Shown: positions 41,943-54,455, counted from the stretch's first letter. The stretch: 64,000 nucleotides of DNA from an uncultured Kiritimatiellota bacterium (GCA_944391085.1 CALXSE010000006.1:51964-115963); one strand, 5' to 3'. Translations and numbers: made by a program. Notes: generated by a model from the letters alone, not told the origin.

Positions 41943-43715
41943 TCAGAAGAGCCCGCGCACCTTGCCGGTCTCGACGTCGACGTCGATGCGGCGGTAGGCG
42001 GGGTTGGCCGAGGTGCCGGGCATGAGCTGGATCTTGCCGGAGACGGGGACGACGAAGCCCGCGCCCTGGTAGAGGAGCACGTCCTGGACCTTGAGGCGCC
42101 AGCCGGTGGGGCGGCCGACGCGCGCGGCGTCGTCGGAGAGCGAATATTGGGTCTTGGCGACGCAGAGGGGCAGCCGGGCGGTGGCGGGGTCGGCCTCGTA
42201 AGCGCGCATCTTCTCGAGCGCGGCGGGCTCGTAGTCCACGCCGTCGCCGCCGTAGACCTCGCGCACCTGCTTGTCCAAACGCTCGGAAAGGGACTCCTTT
42301 TCCAGGTCGCAGAGGTAGGCGAAGTCGTTGGGCTCCTCGCAGGCGGCGATGACCTGGCGGGCGAGCTCCTCGGCGCCCGCGCCGCCCCGCTCCCAGTGCT
42401 TGGAGAGGGCGAAGCGGCAGCCGGCCTCCTCGACGACCTTTCGGACGAGGGCGACCTCGGCGTCGGTGTCGGTGTAGAAGTGGTTGAGGCAGACGACGGG
42501 GCGGATGCCGGAGCGGCGGATGATGTCGATGTGCGCCAGCAGGTTGCTACGGCACCCGGCCTCCAGGAGCGCGAGGTTTTCCTGGGTGTAGGCCGCGTCA
42601 AGGGGCGTGCCGGGCTTGACGTCGGGGCCGCCGCCGTGGCGCTTGAGGGCGCGCACGGTGGCCACGAGGACGACGGCGTCCGGGCGGAGGCCGGAGCAGC
42701 GGCACTTGATGTTCCAGAACTTCTCGTAGCCCATGTCCGCGGCGAAGCCGCTCTCCGTGACGGCATAGTCGGCGAGCGCGCAGGCCACGCGGTCGGCGAT
42801 GACGGAGTTCTGCCCGATGGCGATGTTGGCGAAGGGGCCGGCGTGGACGAGCACGGGCTGCCCCTCGACGGTCTGCATGAGGGTGGGATTGAGGGCGCGG
42901 ACCATCCAGGCGGTCATGGCGCCGGCCACCTCCAGGTCGTCGGCGGTGACGGGCGCGCCGCTCTTGGAATAGGCCACGACGATCTTCCCGATGCGGCGGC
43001 GGAGGTCGGCCAGGTCGCTCGCCACGGCGAGGATGGCCATGACCTCGGAGGCGACGGTGATGTAGAAGCCGCTGTCCATCTCGAAACCGTTGAGCGTGCC
43101 CGCGCCCAGGCCGATGCGGATCTGGCGCAGGCCCTGCGCGCAAAAGTCCAGCGCCCAGCGCATCTGCACGCGCGCGGGGTCGATGTCCAGGCGGGTGAGC
43201 CCCTTGGCGGCCAGCCAGGCGTCGTCATGGTTGCGCTCGTGTTGCATTCGGGCGTTGAGGGCCACCATGCAGAGGTTGTTGGCCTTCTCGACGGCGTCGA
43301 AGTCGCCCGTCAGACCCAGGGAGAGGGGCGCGAGGGGGATGACCTGCGCGAGGCCGCCGCCGGCGGCGCCGCCCTTGATGTTGAAGGTGGGGCCGCCGGA
43401 AGGCTGGCGGAGCGTACCGCAACAGCGCTTGCCCAGGCGGCCGAGACCCTCGAGGAGGCCGACGGTGGTGGTGGTCTTGCCCTCGCCCAGCGGCGTGGGG
43501 GTGATGGCGGTGACGTCGACGTACTTGGCGCGCTGCCTGCCGCCGGTGCGCGCGAGGATGGCGCGGGCGTCGAGCTTGGCGTAGGCGTTGCCGTGGGGGA
43601 TGGTCTCGGCGGGGGTCGCGCCGAGCTCGGCGGCGACCTCGGCGATGGGGCGCATGGTTTCCTCGGCGGCCTCGGCGATCTGCCAATCCTTCATTTTGGT
43701 GGGGTCAAGCGTCAT
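41943..43715 (-). CDS. fhs: Formate-tetrahydrofolate ligase
   Basis: ATP-dependent formylation of tetrahydrofolate. It has 590 residues, a little above the common about 555. Marks: KYVDVTAITPTPLGEGKTTTTVGL (P-loop GEGKTTT), then LRQPSGGPTFNIKGGAAGGG, which differs from the usual REPSLGPVFGIKGGAAGGG, LTGDFDAVEKANNL, and the C-terminal MPGTSANPAYRRIDVD. AGAAGGAGAG precedes the ATG at 43715, which lies 11 bases inside tmk. Formate assimilation or release from formyl-THF fits an anaerobe. Confidence 0.94.
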   Translation of the reverse strand: MTLDPTKMKDWQIAEAAEETMRPIAEVAAELGATPAETIPHGNAYAKLDARAILARTGGRQRAKYVDVTAITPTPLGEGKTTTTVGLLEGLGRLGKRCCGTLRQPSGGPTFNIKGGAAGGGLAQVIPLAPLSLGLTGDFDAVEKANNLCMVALNARMQHERNHDDAWLAAKGLTRLDIDPARVQMRWALDFCAQGLRQIRIGLGAGTLNGFEMDSGFYITVASEVMAILAVASDLADLRRRIGKIVVAYSKSGAPVTADDLEVAGAMTAWMVRALNPTLMQTVEGQPVLVHAGPFANIAIGQNSVIADRVACALADYAVTESGFAADMGYEKFWNIKCRCSGLRPDAVVLVATVRALKRHGGGPDVKPGTPLDAAYTQENLALLEAGCRSNLLAHIDIIRRSGIRPVVCLNHFYTDTDAEVALVRKVVEEAGCRFALSKHWERGGAGAEELARQVIAACEEPNDFAYLCDLEKESLSERLDKQVREVYGGDGVDYEPAALEKMRAYEADPATARLPLCVAKTQYSLSDDAARVGRPTGWRLKVQDVLLYQGAGFVVPVSGKIQLMPGTSANPAYRRIDVDVETGKVRGLF

Positions 43716-44349
43716 GTTCTCTCTCCTTCTGCAAAAGGGTTTCGACGGCGGCCCAGATGGCCCGCGCGGTCTCCTCCCGCGCGCCGGCGCTGTCGACGCG
43801 CAGGATGCGCGCCGAGCCGCGCGCCAGGGCACGGAAGCCTTCGGCCACGCGGCGGTGGAAGTCCTCCCGCTCGCGCTCGAAGCGGTCGGCCCGGCCGCGG
43901 CCGGCCACGCGGGCGCGGCTCTCCTCCTCGGGGATGTCCAGGAGCACCGTCAGGTCGGGCTTCCAGGCGTGGGTGGCGAACTTGTTGAGGGCCTTGAGCT
44001 CGGCCAGGTCCATCCCGCGGCCGTAGCCCTGGTAGGCGAAGGTGGAGTCGCAGAACCGGTCGCTGAGCACCCAGTCGCCGCGCTCGAGGGCCGGGCGGAT
44101 GACCTCGTCCATCAGCTGCGCGCGGCAGGCCAGGAAGAGGAGCAGCTCGGCCGTCGGCGTGGGGGCCTCCCCGGCGGCGTCGTGTTGCAGCAAGGGGCGG
44201 ACGGCCTCGCCCAGCTTGGTGCCGCCGGGCTCGCGGGTGGCGATGACGGGGACGCCTTCGGCGCGGAGGCGCTCGGCCAGCAGGGCCAGATGGGTGCTTT
44301 TGCCGGCGCCCTCGGGCCCCTCGAGGGTGATGAACCTGCCGCGCGCCAT
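43705..44349 (-). CDS. tmk: Thymidylate kinase
   Basis: Phosphorylates dTMP to dTDP. It has 214 residues: P-loop LEGPEGAGKSTH, the TREPGGT motif, DRFCDSTFAYQGYGRG and the LID region AGRGRADRFE. The ATG overlaps the cysS stop by one base (TGATG), and the stop lies inside fhs. The holB gene often paired with tmk is instead at 60,224. Confidence 0.95.
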   Translation of the reverse strand: MARGRFITLEGPEGAGKSTHLALLAERLRAEGVPVIATREPGGTKLGEAVRPLLQHDAAGEAPTPTAELLLFLACRAQLMDEVIRPALERGDWVLSDRFCDSTFAYQGYGRGMDLAELKALNKFATHAWKPDLTVLLDIPEEESRARVAGRGRADRFEREREDFHRRVAEGFRALARGSARILRVDSAGAREETARAIWAAVETLLQKEREHDA

Positions 44350-45755
44350 CACTTCGCCAGCGGTTTGAGGGTTTGGCCGTCCTTGCCGTCGCGCACCTGC
44401 CAGCCCTTGGCGGCGAGTTCGTCGCGCAGGCGGTCGCTCTCGGCCCAGGCCTTCTGGGCGCGGGCCCTGGCGCGGGCGTCGGCGAGGGCCTGGATCTCGG
44501 CGGGGACGGCCTCCTGTGCGGCGCGGCCGAAGAAGACGAAGCCGAGGGCCCGATCCATGCGCCTGAGCTCGTCGAGCGCGGCGGCGGCCCCGGCGGGGGG
44601 CAGGCCGGCGTTGAGGGCGGCGTTGGCGGCGCGGACGAAGGCGAAGAGGGCGGCGAAGGCCTCGGGCGCGTTCAGGTCGTCGGCCAGGGCCGCGGCGAAG
44701 GCGTCCAGCTGGCTGGCCACGCGCGCGCCGGTGTCGGCGGCGGCCTGTTCGGCGCGGGCGGCGAGGGCGTCGACGCATTCGTCCACGCGGGCGAGGGCGG
44801 CGCGGGCGGCGGAGAGGGCCTCGAACGTGAAGTTGAGGGGCTGGCGGTAGTGCGCGTTGAGGAGCACGTAGCGGATTTCCCGGCCGGCCCAGCCCTGGGC
44901 CTGGAGGTCGCGCAGCGTGAAGAAGTTGCCGAGGCTCTTGGACATCTTCTGGCCGTTCACGCGCAGGTGGGCGCAGTGCATCCAGGTGCGGACGAAGGGC
45001 TTGCCGGTCACCGCCTCGGCCTGGGCGATCTCGTTCTCGTGGTGGGGGAAGAGGTTGTCGACGCCGCCGGTGTGCAGGTCGAAGCTCTCGCCCAGATACT
45101 TCATGCTCATGGCCGAGCATTCCAGGTGCCAGCCCGGGCGGCCGCGGCCCCACGGCGCGTCCCAGGCCACGTCGCCGTCCTTCTCGTCCCAGCCCTTCCA
45201 GAGGGCGAAGTCGCCGACGCCTTCCTTGTCGTACTCGTCGGCGTCGATGCGCACGCCGCTGCGCAGGGCCGAACGGTCGAGATGGGCCAGTTTGCCGTAG
45301 TCGGGGAACTTGTCAACGCTGAAGTAGACCGAGCCGTCCTCGCTCTTATAGGCGATGCCCTTGTCGAAGAGGGCCTGGATGAGCGCCTTCATCTCGGGGA
45401 TGTGGTCGGTGGCGGCGGGATAGACCGCCGCGGGCTCGACGTTGAGCGCCTTGAGATCCTCGAAGAAGGCCGCGATGTAGGGCGCGGTATAGTCCTTGAG
45501 CGCCTTGCCGGCCTGCTGCGAGCCGCGGATCGTCTTGTCGTCCACGTCCGTCAGGTTCATCACCTGGCGCACCTCATAGCCGGCGAACTCCAACGTCCGG
45601 CGCAGGAAATCCTCGAAGAGATAGGCGCGGAAGTTCCCGATGTGCGCGAAGTTGTAGACCGTCGGGCCGCAGGTGTACATCCCCACCTTGCCGGGCGCCA
45701 ACGTCTCGAACGCTTCCACGCGCCGCGTCATCGAATTGTAAAACCTCAGTTCCAT
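44349..45755 (-). CDS. cysS: Cysteinyl-tRNA synthetase
   Basis: Class I synthetase of 468 residues. YTCGPTVYNFAHIGN contains the Zn ligand Cys and HIGN (the family's HIGH variant); NLTDVDDKTI, HTGGVDNLFPHHENE with further Zn ligands, and KMSKSLGN (KMSKS) follow. The C-terminal part is helical as usual. It opens the operon cysS-tmk-fhs-panB-snf2, with a consensus TATAAT 25 bases above the ATG. Confidence 0.96.
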   Translation of the reverse strand: MELRFYNSMTRRVEAFETLAPGKVGMYTCGPTVYNFAHIGNFRAYLFEDFLRRTLEFAGYEVRQVMNLTDVDDKTIRGSQQAGKALKDYTAPYIAAFFEDLKALNVEPAAVYPAATDHIPEMKALIQALFDKGIAYKSEDGSVYFSVDKFPDYGKLAHLDRSALRSGVRIDADEYDKEGVGDFALWKGWDEKDGDVAWDAPWGRGRPGWHLECSAMSMKYLGESFDLHTGGVDNLFPHHENEIAQAEAVTGKPFVRTWMHCAHLRVNGQKMSKSLGNFFTLRDLQAQGWAGREIRYVLLNAHYRQPLNFTFEALSAARAALARVDECVDALAARAEQAAADTGARVASQLDAFAAALADDLNAPEAFAALFAFVRAANAALNAGLPPAGAAAALDELRRMDRALGFVFFGRAAQEAVPAEIQALADARARARAQKAWAESDRLRDELAAKGWQVRDGKDGQTLKPLAK

Positions 45756-45780
45756 CGGGGCATCCTTTCAATCGCCCGCC

Positions 45781-45789
45781 ATTATACCA
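45781..45789 (-). promoter_or_regulatory. Extended -10 promoter of the cysS operon
   Basis: Minus strand TGG-TATAAT, a perfect hexamer. Confidence 0.65.
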
Positions 45790-45854
45790 CATCTCCCCCC
45801 GCCGACAGGGCCGGGCCGGGAAATGTGCCGGGGCCTTCCCGCAAGGCCCGGAGG

Positions 45855-45883
45855 TTGCATTTTCGGCGCGGGTGTGTTATCTT
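45855..45883 (+). promoter_or_regulatory. Promoter of tRNA-Lys
   Basis: TTGCAT (45855-45860), a 17-base spacer and TATCTT (45878-45883) with TGT as extended -10. Expected start is about 5 bases before the tRNA. Confidence 0.65.
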
Positions 45884-45894
45884 ACGCGCGTTTT

Positions 45895-45970
45895 CGGCCT
45901 CTAGCTCAGTTGGTAGAGCACGGCACTTTTAATGCTGGGGTCGCGGGTCCGAGCCCCGCGAGGCCGACCA
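45895..45970 (+). tRNA. tRNA-Lys (anticodon TTT)
   Basis: Cloverleaf with acceptor CGGCCTC/GAGGCCG, D stem GCTC/GAGC, anticodon stem CGGCA/TGCTG with loop CTTTTAA (anticodon 45928-45930), T stem GCGGG/CCCGC, discriminator A and encoded CCA. 76 bases. Confidence 0.95.
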
Positions 45971-45978
45971 TCTTGCAA

Positions 45979-46010
45979 GCCCCGCAAACGTCCTGTTTGC
46001 GGGGCTTTTT
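45979..46010 (+). terminator. Rho-independent terminator after tRNA-Lys
   Basis: Perfect 11-bp stem GCCCCGCAAAC/GTTTGCGGGGC, 5-base loop, then five T. It ends only 12 bases before the ATG of the SWIM-SNF2 gene. Confidence 0.9.
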
Positions 46011-46022
46011 AGGATACCGCGC

Positions 46023-49478
<3,456 letters not shown>

Positions 49479-49481
49479 CCC

Positions 49482-49510
49482 TTGACGCCCCGCGGCGCGC
49501 GTGGTAGACT
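49482..49510 (+). promoter_or_regulatory. Promoter of the EamA transporter gene
   Basis: TTGACG (49482-49487), 17-base spacer, TAGACT (49505-49510) with TGG extended -10. It overlaps the hairpin that may end the SWIM-SNF2 transcript. Confidence 0.65.
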
Positions 49511-49524
49511 GCCGCGCCGTTTTT
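49493..49524 (+). terminator. Possible terminator of the SWIM-SNF2 gene
   Basis: CGGCGCG/CGCGCCG stem (7 bp), 13-base loop and five T. It contains the -10 of the next gene in its loop, so terminator and promoter overlap. Confidence 0.45.
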
Positions 49525-49534
49525 GGAGGAAACC

Positions 49535-50416
49535 ATGTCCGGGAACCAGGCGCAGGGGATTTTTTGCGGCGTCGCGGCTGCGGTCTGCTATGGCATGAAC
49601 CCGCTCGGCGCGACCTTCCTTTACGCGGGCGGGCTGACGCCCGACTCCGCCCTCTTCTACCGTTACGCCTTCGCGGCGCTGCTGCTGGGCGCCTGGCTAG
49701 CGGCGCGGGGCGAGGGCTTCCGCCTGACCCGGCGCGAGGCCGGCGTGCTGGCCCTGCTGGGCGCGCTCTTCTCCATCTCCTCGCTGACCTTCTTCGAGAG
49801 TTTCCGCGTGATGGACACGGGGCTGGCCTGCACGCTCCTCTTCGTCTACCCCGTGATGGTCGCCGCCATCATGGCCGCGTGCTTCGGCGAACGGCTGACG
49901 TGGCCGACGGGGGCGGCCCTGGCGCTGGGGCTGGGCGGCATCGGCCTGCTGTGCCGGGGCGGCGGGGGCGGCGTGACGGGCGCGGGCGTGGCCCTGGTGA
50001 TGGCCTCGTCGCTGACCTACGCGCTCTACATCGTGGTGGTGAACCGCGCGCGCCTGGCCTGCTCGGCCGCGAAACTCACCTTCTACGTGCTGCTCTTCTG
50101 CCTGCCCCCCGTGCTCCTGCACGAGGCCCTCTCCGGCCGGCCCCTGCCCCAGCCGCTGACCTCCCTGCCGCTCTTCCTCTGGGCGCTGATGCTCGCGGTG
50201 GTGCCGACGCTCCTCTCGCTGGTGCTCATGGCGCGGGCCGTGCGTCTGGTGGGCTCCACCCCCACCGCCGTCATGGGCGCGCTCGAGCCGCTGACCGCGG
50301 TGGCCCTGGGCATGGCGCTCTTGGGCGAGGCGCTGACGCCGCGGCTGTGCGTGGGCATCCTCCTCATCCTCGGCGCGGTGACGCTCATCTCCCTGGCCAA
50401 GCCCCGCCCCGCCTGA
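49535..50416 (+). CDS. EamA/DMT-family inner-membrane transporter
   Basis: A 293-residue drug/metabolite-transporter-superfamily protein with ten predicted membrane helices in two EamA repeats (about 8-135 and 148-290). Marks: CYGMNPLGATFLY, LTFFESFRVMDTG, and in the second half PTLLSLVLMARAVRLVGSTPTAVMGALEPLTAV. The ATG has GGAGG at the right distance. Substrate (amino acid, sugar or metabolite) cannot be told from sequence. It is a single-gene transcript. Confidence 0.86.
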   Translation: MSGNQAQGIFCGVAAAVCYGMNPLGATFLYAGGLTPDSALFYRYAFAALLLGAWLAARGEGFRLTRREAGVLALLGALFSISSLTFFESFRVMDTGLACTLLFVYPVMVAAIMAACFGERLTWPTGAALALGLGGIGLLCRGGGGGVTGAGVALVMASSLTYALYIVVVNRARLACSAAKLTFYVLLFCLPPVLLHEALSGRPLPQPLTSLPLFLWALMLAVVPTLLSLVLMARAVRLVGSTPTAVMGALEPLTAVALGMALLGEALTPRLCVGILLILGAVTLISLAKPRPA

Positions 50417-50517
50417 GCCCCGCGCCACTCGGCTCTTCCCCCGGCCGGTGCCCCGGGGAAGCCGCGCGGTCAATTGCGCCACGATGCGGCGGAACGCCAC
50501 CCATTTCCCATCTCCCG

Positions 50518-50552
50518 AAACAAAGGAGGCCCCGGCGATTGCCGGGGCCTCC
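50518..50552 (-). terminator. Terminator of the efp operon
   Basis: 12-bp stem GGAGGCCCCGGC/GCCGGGGCCTCC, 4-base loop, then TTTGTTT reading on the minus strand. Confidence 0.8.
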
Positions 50553-50569
50553 TTGCGCGCCGCGCAGGG

Positions 50570-51235
50570 TCAGGCCTCAGGGACGTAGGCGTCGATGACC
50601 TGGACAAGGCGCTCGGCGCGGCCGGCATACTTGGCCAGGGGGTCGCCCTCCTTCGCCTCAAGGAGGGGCGTGAGGGCGGCCTTGGCGGCGGCCTTGTCGC
50701 CCTTACGGCAGAGCAGGCGGGCCTTGGCGAGGATGAGCTCGGAGGTCAGGAAGTGGGGCGCGGGGCTCTGCCCGAAGGCGGCCTCGAGGGCGCCCAGCCC
50801 GGTGAACGCCTCGTCCACGCGGCCGAGGGCCTCCAGGGAACAGACGCGGCCAAGGGCGGCGATGTCCGCGACGGCGGGGTCGCCGTCAAGCTCCGCGATG
50901 GCGTCGTCATAGGCGACGAGGGCGTTTTCGTAGTCGCCGGCGTCGTAGAGGGCGCGGGCCTGGACAAGGCGGACGAGGGGGGCGGCGGCGGGCGATTGAT
51001 CGAGCACCCCCTGAGCGTCGAGCCCCTGGGTGGAGGAGGCGAGGGCGACGGCGGCGGCCGCGTCGGCGGCGCGCGCCTTGTTCTGCCAAAGGGCGGCGCC
51101 GACGCAGACGGCCACGGCAAGGGCGGCCCAGGCGAGCGTCTTGGCGCCGTGATCCTGCCACCAGAGGACGAGCGGACGCAGCTCCTCGGGGATGCGCGAG
51201 ACGTCTTTGAGGGTGGGAAGCTCCTTCGTGGCCAT
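50570..51235 (-). CDS. YfgM-like tetratricopeptide membrane protein
   Basis: A 221-residue protein with one membrane helix (about 36-52, LAWAALAVAVCVGAALW), preceded by the WWQDHG segment, and an outward part made of helix-pair repeats (RALYDAGDYENALVAYDDAI; ALGRVDEAFTGLGALEAAFG). This topology matches YfgM, a SecYEG-linked periplasmic chaperone partner; similarity is in layout more than in sequence. AAAAGGAG precedes its ATG, 12 bases after efp. Role inferred only. Confidence 0.68.
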   Translation of the reverse strand: MATKELPTLKDVSRIPEELRPLVLWWQDHGAKTLAWAALAVAVCVGAALWQNKARAADAAAAVALASSTQGLDAQGVLDQSPAAAPLVRLVQARALYDAGDYENALVAYDDAIAELDGDPAVADIAALGRVCSLEALGRVDEAFTGLGALEAAFGQSPAPHFLTSELILAKARLLCRKGDKAAAKAALTPLLEAKEGDPLAKYAGRAERLVQVIDAYVPEA

Positions 51236-51247
51236 GGGCGGCTCCTT

Positions 51248-51811
51248 TTAGGCCTTGACGCGGTCGGCGTATTCGCCGGTGCGGGTGTCGATGCGGATGA
51301 GGTCGCCCTCGTTGATGAAGAGGGGGACGGGAAGCTGATAGCCGCCCTCGACGGTGCCGGGCTTGGTGACCTTGCCGGCGGCGGTGTTGCCGCGGACGCC
51401 GGGGTCGCACTTGATGACCTTGCGCTCGATGAAGGAGGGCAGCTCGATGTCGATGACCTCGTCCTCGTAGAGGAGGGCGTCGACCTCGAGGCCGTCGGTG
51501 AGGAAATAGGTCTTGTCGCCCAGCACGTCCTTGCCCACGCGGATTTCGTTGTAATCCTCGTCGTTGAAGACGTATTCGCCGGCGTCCTCGTAGGAGTAGA
51601 CGAGGGGCTTCTGGGCCAGATCCGGCTTCTCGAAGCGGTCGTTGGAGCGGAACGAGCAGGACTTGCCCGAGCCGTTGAGCATGTTGCGGAGCTTGCAGTT
51701 GTAGATGGCCTGGCCCTTGCCGGGCTTGGAGAAATCAAAGTCCGTGATGATCCAGGGCTGGCCCTCGAACATGATTTTGAGGCCCTTCTTCAGGTCGGAA
51801 GCGGTATACAT
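51248..51811 (-). CDS. efp: Elongation factor P
   Basis: Rescues ribosomes stalled on polyproline. It has 187 residues. The modification loop reads KPGKGQA, with Lys at the position modified by beta-lysylation in E. coli. The VGVDVEVxLPxFIER-type strand (here IELPSFIERKV) and the C-terminal INEGDLIRIDTRTGEYADRV are family marks. The proteome here is rich in proline runs, for example in the LamG-like protein. TTGACG/TATAGT promoter upstream. Confidence 0.95.
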   Translation of the reverse strand: MYTASDLKKGLKIMFEGQPWIITDFDFSKPGKGQAIYNCKLRNMLNGSGKSCSFRSNDRFEKPDLAQKPLVYSYEDAGEYVFNDEDYNEIRVGKDVLGDKTYFLTDGLEVDALLYEDEVIDIELPSFIERKVIKCDPGVRGNTAAGKVTKPGTVEGGYQLPVPLFINEGDLIRIDTRTGEYADRVKA

Positions 51812-51846
51812 GGGTCTATCCTTCTCTATGCGTCGTAAACCGCGAT

Positions 51847-51876
51847 ACTATAGCGCAAACGACGCCCCCGCGTCAA
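51847..51876 (-). promoter_or_regulatory. Promoter of efp
   Basis: Minus strand TTGACG (51876-51871), 18-base spacer, TATAGT (51852-51847). Confidence 0.65.
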
Positions 51877-51910
51877 ATCGCCGCGGCCGCGCCGCCGTCG
51901 GGCGGGGCGG

Positions 51911-53884
51911 TTAAGGGAGGGGGGAGACGCAGAGGCCGGCGGCGGAGACATCGCGGAGGGGAAACTCGGCGCGGAAGACGCAGGCGCGCTCGCCGTCCAC
52001 GAGGAGGGGCGCCTCGACATACAGGAGGCAGTCGTGGCCCCCCCGGGGAACAAGGCCCGAAACGCGCCAGCGAAGCGTGTGGGTCTCGCCGGGGGCAAGG
52101 TCGGTTCGGGGAAAAGAGAGGTGGGCGCCGTTGGCAGAGAACTCGGAGGGATTGCGGACAAGCTTGCCGTCGAGGTCGAAGACGTCCGTGGAGTCCCAGA
52201 GGACGATTGTGCCCGCGTCGATGGACAAAGGGGCCTCGGTGGGGTTGGCGAGGGTCAGGGTAAGGCAATCTCCTGTCAGATCCAGGCGCATCCAGGCGGG
52301 GTCGAGGGAGGGAAGGGCGGCGTCCTGAAAGTAGTTTCCCTCGGTGAAGGTAAGGGTGGCGGGCGTGGCGGGGACGAAAGGTTCGGCGGGAGGTTTGTCG
52401 CGGTAGTCGGTCGCCTTGCGGAAAGCCTCGCGGACCGCGTCGGGATTGGCGGCGGGATAGGTTCGCCCGGCGTCAAGGGCCCAGTAAGCGTTGTCCTTGT
52501 CAAGGACGTAGAGGCGGCAGGCGAGGGTGTGGGGGTGTGTAAGGGAGGCCGCGTAGGGGGCTTTTCCGGGGGTGGCGGTGCAAGAGGCGCCCGGCGGAAG
52601 ACGAGAGGAACGCTCATAGAAACGGACGGTTGCTTCAGGAAGGCCTTCGATGGCGAAGGTCTCCTGGGCAGGCTCGACACGGAGCGGGGCGTTGGCCTTG
52701 GAGGTCAGGGCAAAGGCGCCGATTCGCTCGAAAGGGGACACCTCGACGAAGTCAAGGGCGAGGGGGCAGTCGCCGACGGCGGGGCGGGCGCCCTCGGGCA
52801 GGGTCTGGGTGAGGGTAAGGACGGCGCCGTCGAAGCGCGGCAGGAAATCCTCGACCCTGCGGCCGCGGATGACGATGGGCGGAAGGCGGAGCGTGCGAAG
52901 CTCGCCGCCCAGCATGACGGGCTCGGAGAACAGAAGGGTCGTCTGCGCGCCGGGCTCGACGCCGCCGGCCATCTGGAAGGGAAGGTCACGGCGTTCGCCG
53001 GGGGCGAGGGTGAAGGGCGAGCAGAGCTCGAGCTTGACGACGTCGCTCTCCTGAAAGTGGATATCGCAACATCCGCCGAAGCCGCTGGAAGGGGACGTCC
53101 TCTCGCACATGACGGCGACATGCGGAAGGGTCTGGACGGTGAGGGGGGCGTCTGTGGGATTGGAAAAGGTAAGGACAAGGCGCTCCTCTCCCCGGCGGGA
53201 AACGGTGAAGAGCCCATCGGGCAGGGGCGGCGGATCGAACTCGGCACGGCGTTCGCGGAGACGCATGGAGATGACGTCGGCGGGGGTGTCCTCGGGGAGG
53301 CCGAGGGCCTTGGGGGCCAAACGGAGCTGGGCACAGACATAGCGCTCCGGCTCGGGGAGGGTGGAAGGGTCGCGCACGCGAAGCTTGGCGGCGCGGCGCC
53401 CCAGGAGCGCGTCGAGGCGGAAAGGAAGGAAGGCGCGGGTGTCGAAGGCCTGTCCATCATCCCTGCAGTTGAACCCTGGGGAGTAGGCCGTGCTCACGCC
53501 CAGACAGACAAGCGCATCGGCGGGATAACCGTTGGGCCGGGGCGGAAGGGAAAGGACGCGGAGGCGGCCTTCGGCGTCACGCAGGAAAATCTCCCTGGAA
53601 GTATCGAAAATACCATCCCCCTGCACCTGGCCGAAAGAGGCAAGCACCCGGGCGACGTCGCGGAAGGTGCCAGACAGCGGACGCTTGGCGACCAGGGAGA
53701 GCTCCCAGGTCGGGGCCTGAATGAGCGGGAAGGGCGGCAGGCGAACCGTCCAACCCACGCGCAATTCGTCCGCAGGGATGGGGAGCGGCGTTTCGCCTGG
53801 CCTGGGGGCATCGACGACGGTGAAATCGGCCGCCGCCATCACGGCGGCGATCAGGGCGACGAAGGCGGTCAGCATCGGGCGCAT
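51911..53884 (-). CDS. Large secreted protein of unknown function
   Basis: A 657-residue protein with a signal peptide (MRPMLTAFVALIAAVMAAA). I do not recognise the family. It contains at least two, perhaps three, similar beta-sandwich-like modules: LTFSNPTDAPLTV followed by LAPGERRDLPFQM near the middle, and LTLANPTEAPLSI followed by LAPGETHTLRWRV near the end; a looser ALTSKANAPLRV lies between. Such NPT-APL and LAPGE pairs suggest repeated Ig- or fibronectin-like folds. Several cysteines (GFGGCCDI, NCRDD) may form disulfides. AAGGAG precedes the ATG at 53884; an upstream in-frame ATG lacks one. It is followed by efp's transcript on the same strand. Confidence 0.75.
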   Translation of the reverse strand: MRPMLTAFVALIAAVMAAADFTVVDAPRPGETPLPIPADELRVGWTVRLPPFPLIQAPTWELSLVAKRPLSGTFRDVARVLASFGQVQGDGIFDTSREIFLRDAEGRLRVLSLPPRPNGYPADALVCLGVSTAYSPGFNCRDDGQAFDTRAFLPFRLDALLGRRAAKLRVRDPSTLPEPERYVCAQLRLAPKALGLPEDTPADVISMRLRERRAEFDPPPLPDGLFTVSRRGEERLVLTFSNPTDAPLTVQTLPHVAVMCERTSPSSGFGGCCDIHFQESDVVKLELCSPFTLAPGERRDLPFQMAGGVEPGAQTTLLFSEPVMLGGELRTLRLPPIVIRGRRVEDFLPRFDGAVLTLTQTLPEGARPAVGDCPLALDFVEVSPFERIGAFALTSKANAPLRVEPAQETFAIEGLPEATVRFYERSSRLPPGASCTATPGKAPYAASLTHPHTLACRLYVLDKDNAYWALDAGRTYPAANPDAVREAFRKATDYRDKPPAEPFVPATPATLTFTEGNYFQDAALPSLDPAWMRLDLTGDCLTLTLANPTEAPLSIDAGTIVLWDSTDVFDLDGKLVRNPSEFSANGAHLSFPRTDLAPGETHTLRWRVSGLVPRGGHDCLLYVEAPLLVDGERACVFRAEFPLRDVSAAGLCVSPLP

Positions 53885-53905
53885 GGGACACACTCCTTGG
53901 AATAC

Positions 53906-53914
53906 AATATAGCA
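53906..53914 (-). promoter_or_regulatory. Extended -10 promoter of the large secreted protein
   Basis: Minus strand TGC-TATATT, 22 bases above the ATG. Confidence 0.5.
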
Positions 53915-54003
53915 AAGGCAGGAACCGCCTGCGGCACGGCAAGCAAAAAGGCGCGCCGTGGGAATGGCGCGCCCCTGTGGGTGCAAGAAAACGGGAGACA
54001 GGG

Positions 54004-54375
54004 TCAGTCGGCGAGGGCGAGAATCTCGATCTCGCAGAGGCAGCCCTTGGGGATGTCGCGGACGGCGACGCAGGAGCGGGCGGGCTTGGAGGTGAAGTAG
54101 TTGGCATAGACCTCGTTGAAGGCGGCGAAGTCGGCGATGTCGGCCAGGAAGCAGGTGGTCTTGACGACCTTGGAGAAATCAAGCCCGGCGGCGGCCAGGA
54201 GCGCGCCGCAGTTGCGGCAGGACTGCTCGGCCTGGGCGGCGATGCCCTCGGGGATCTTGCCGGTGGCGGGATCGACGGGGATCTGGCCGGAGGCGAAGAG
54301 GAAGCCGTTGGCGCGGATGGCCTGGCTGTAGGGGCCGATGGCGGCGGGGGCGTTGTCGGTGGAGATGGCGTCCAT
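54004..54375 (-). CDS. ridA: RidA-family reactive imine deaminase
   Basis: Hydrolyses enamines and imines such as 2-aminoacrylate made by PLP dehydratases. It has 123 residues: AAIGPYSQAIRANGFLFASGQIP, a substrate-binding Arg in ARSCVAV, and the CEIEILAL end. The IlvA dehydratase at 62,644 would be a source of such imines. GAAAGGA precedes the ATG at 54375. Typical size and motifs. Confidence 0.94.
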   Translation of the reverse strand: MDAISTDNAPAAIGPYSQAIRANGFLFASGQIPVDPATGKIPEGIAAQAEQSCRNCGALLAAAGLDFSKVVKTTCFLADIADFAAFNEVYANYFTSKPARSCVAVRDIPKGCLCEIEILALAD

Positions 54376-54455
54376 GATGGGATTCCTTTCTGTGATGGGA
54401 GATTGGACGGCTGAAGGCTTGGGGGAGCCGGGAACGTGATGCCCCCTCAGGGCCA

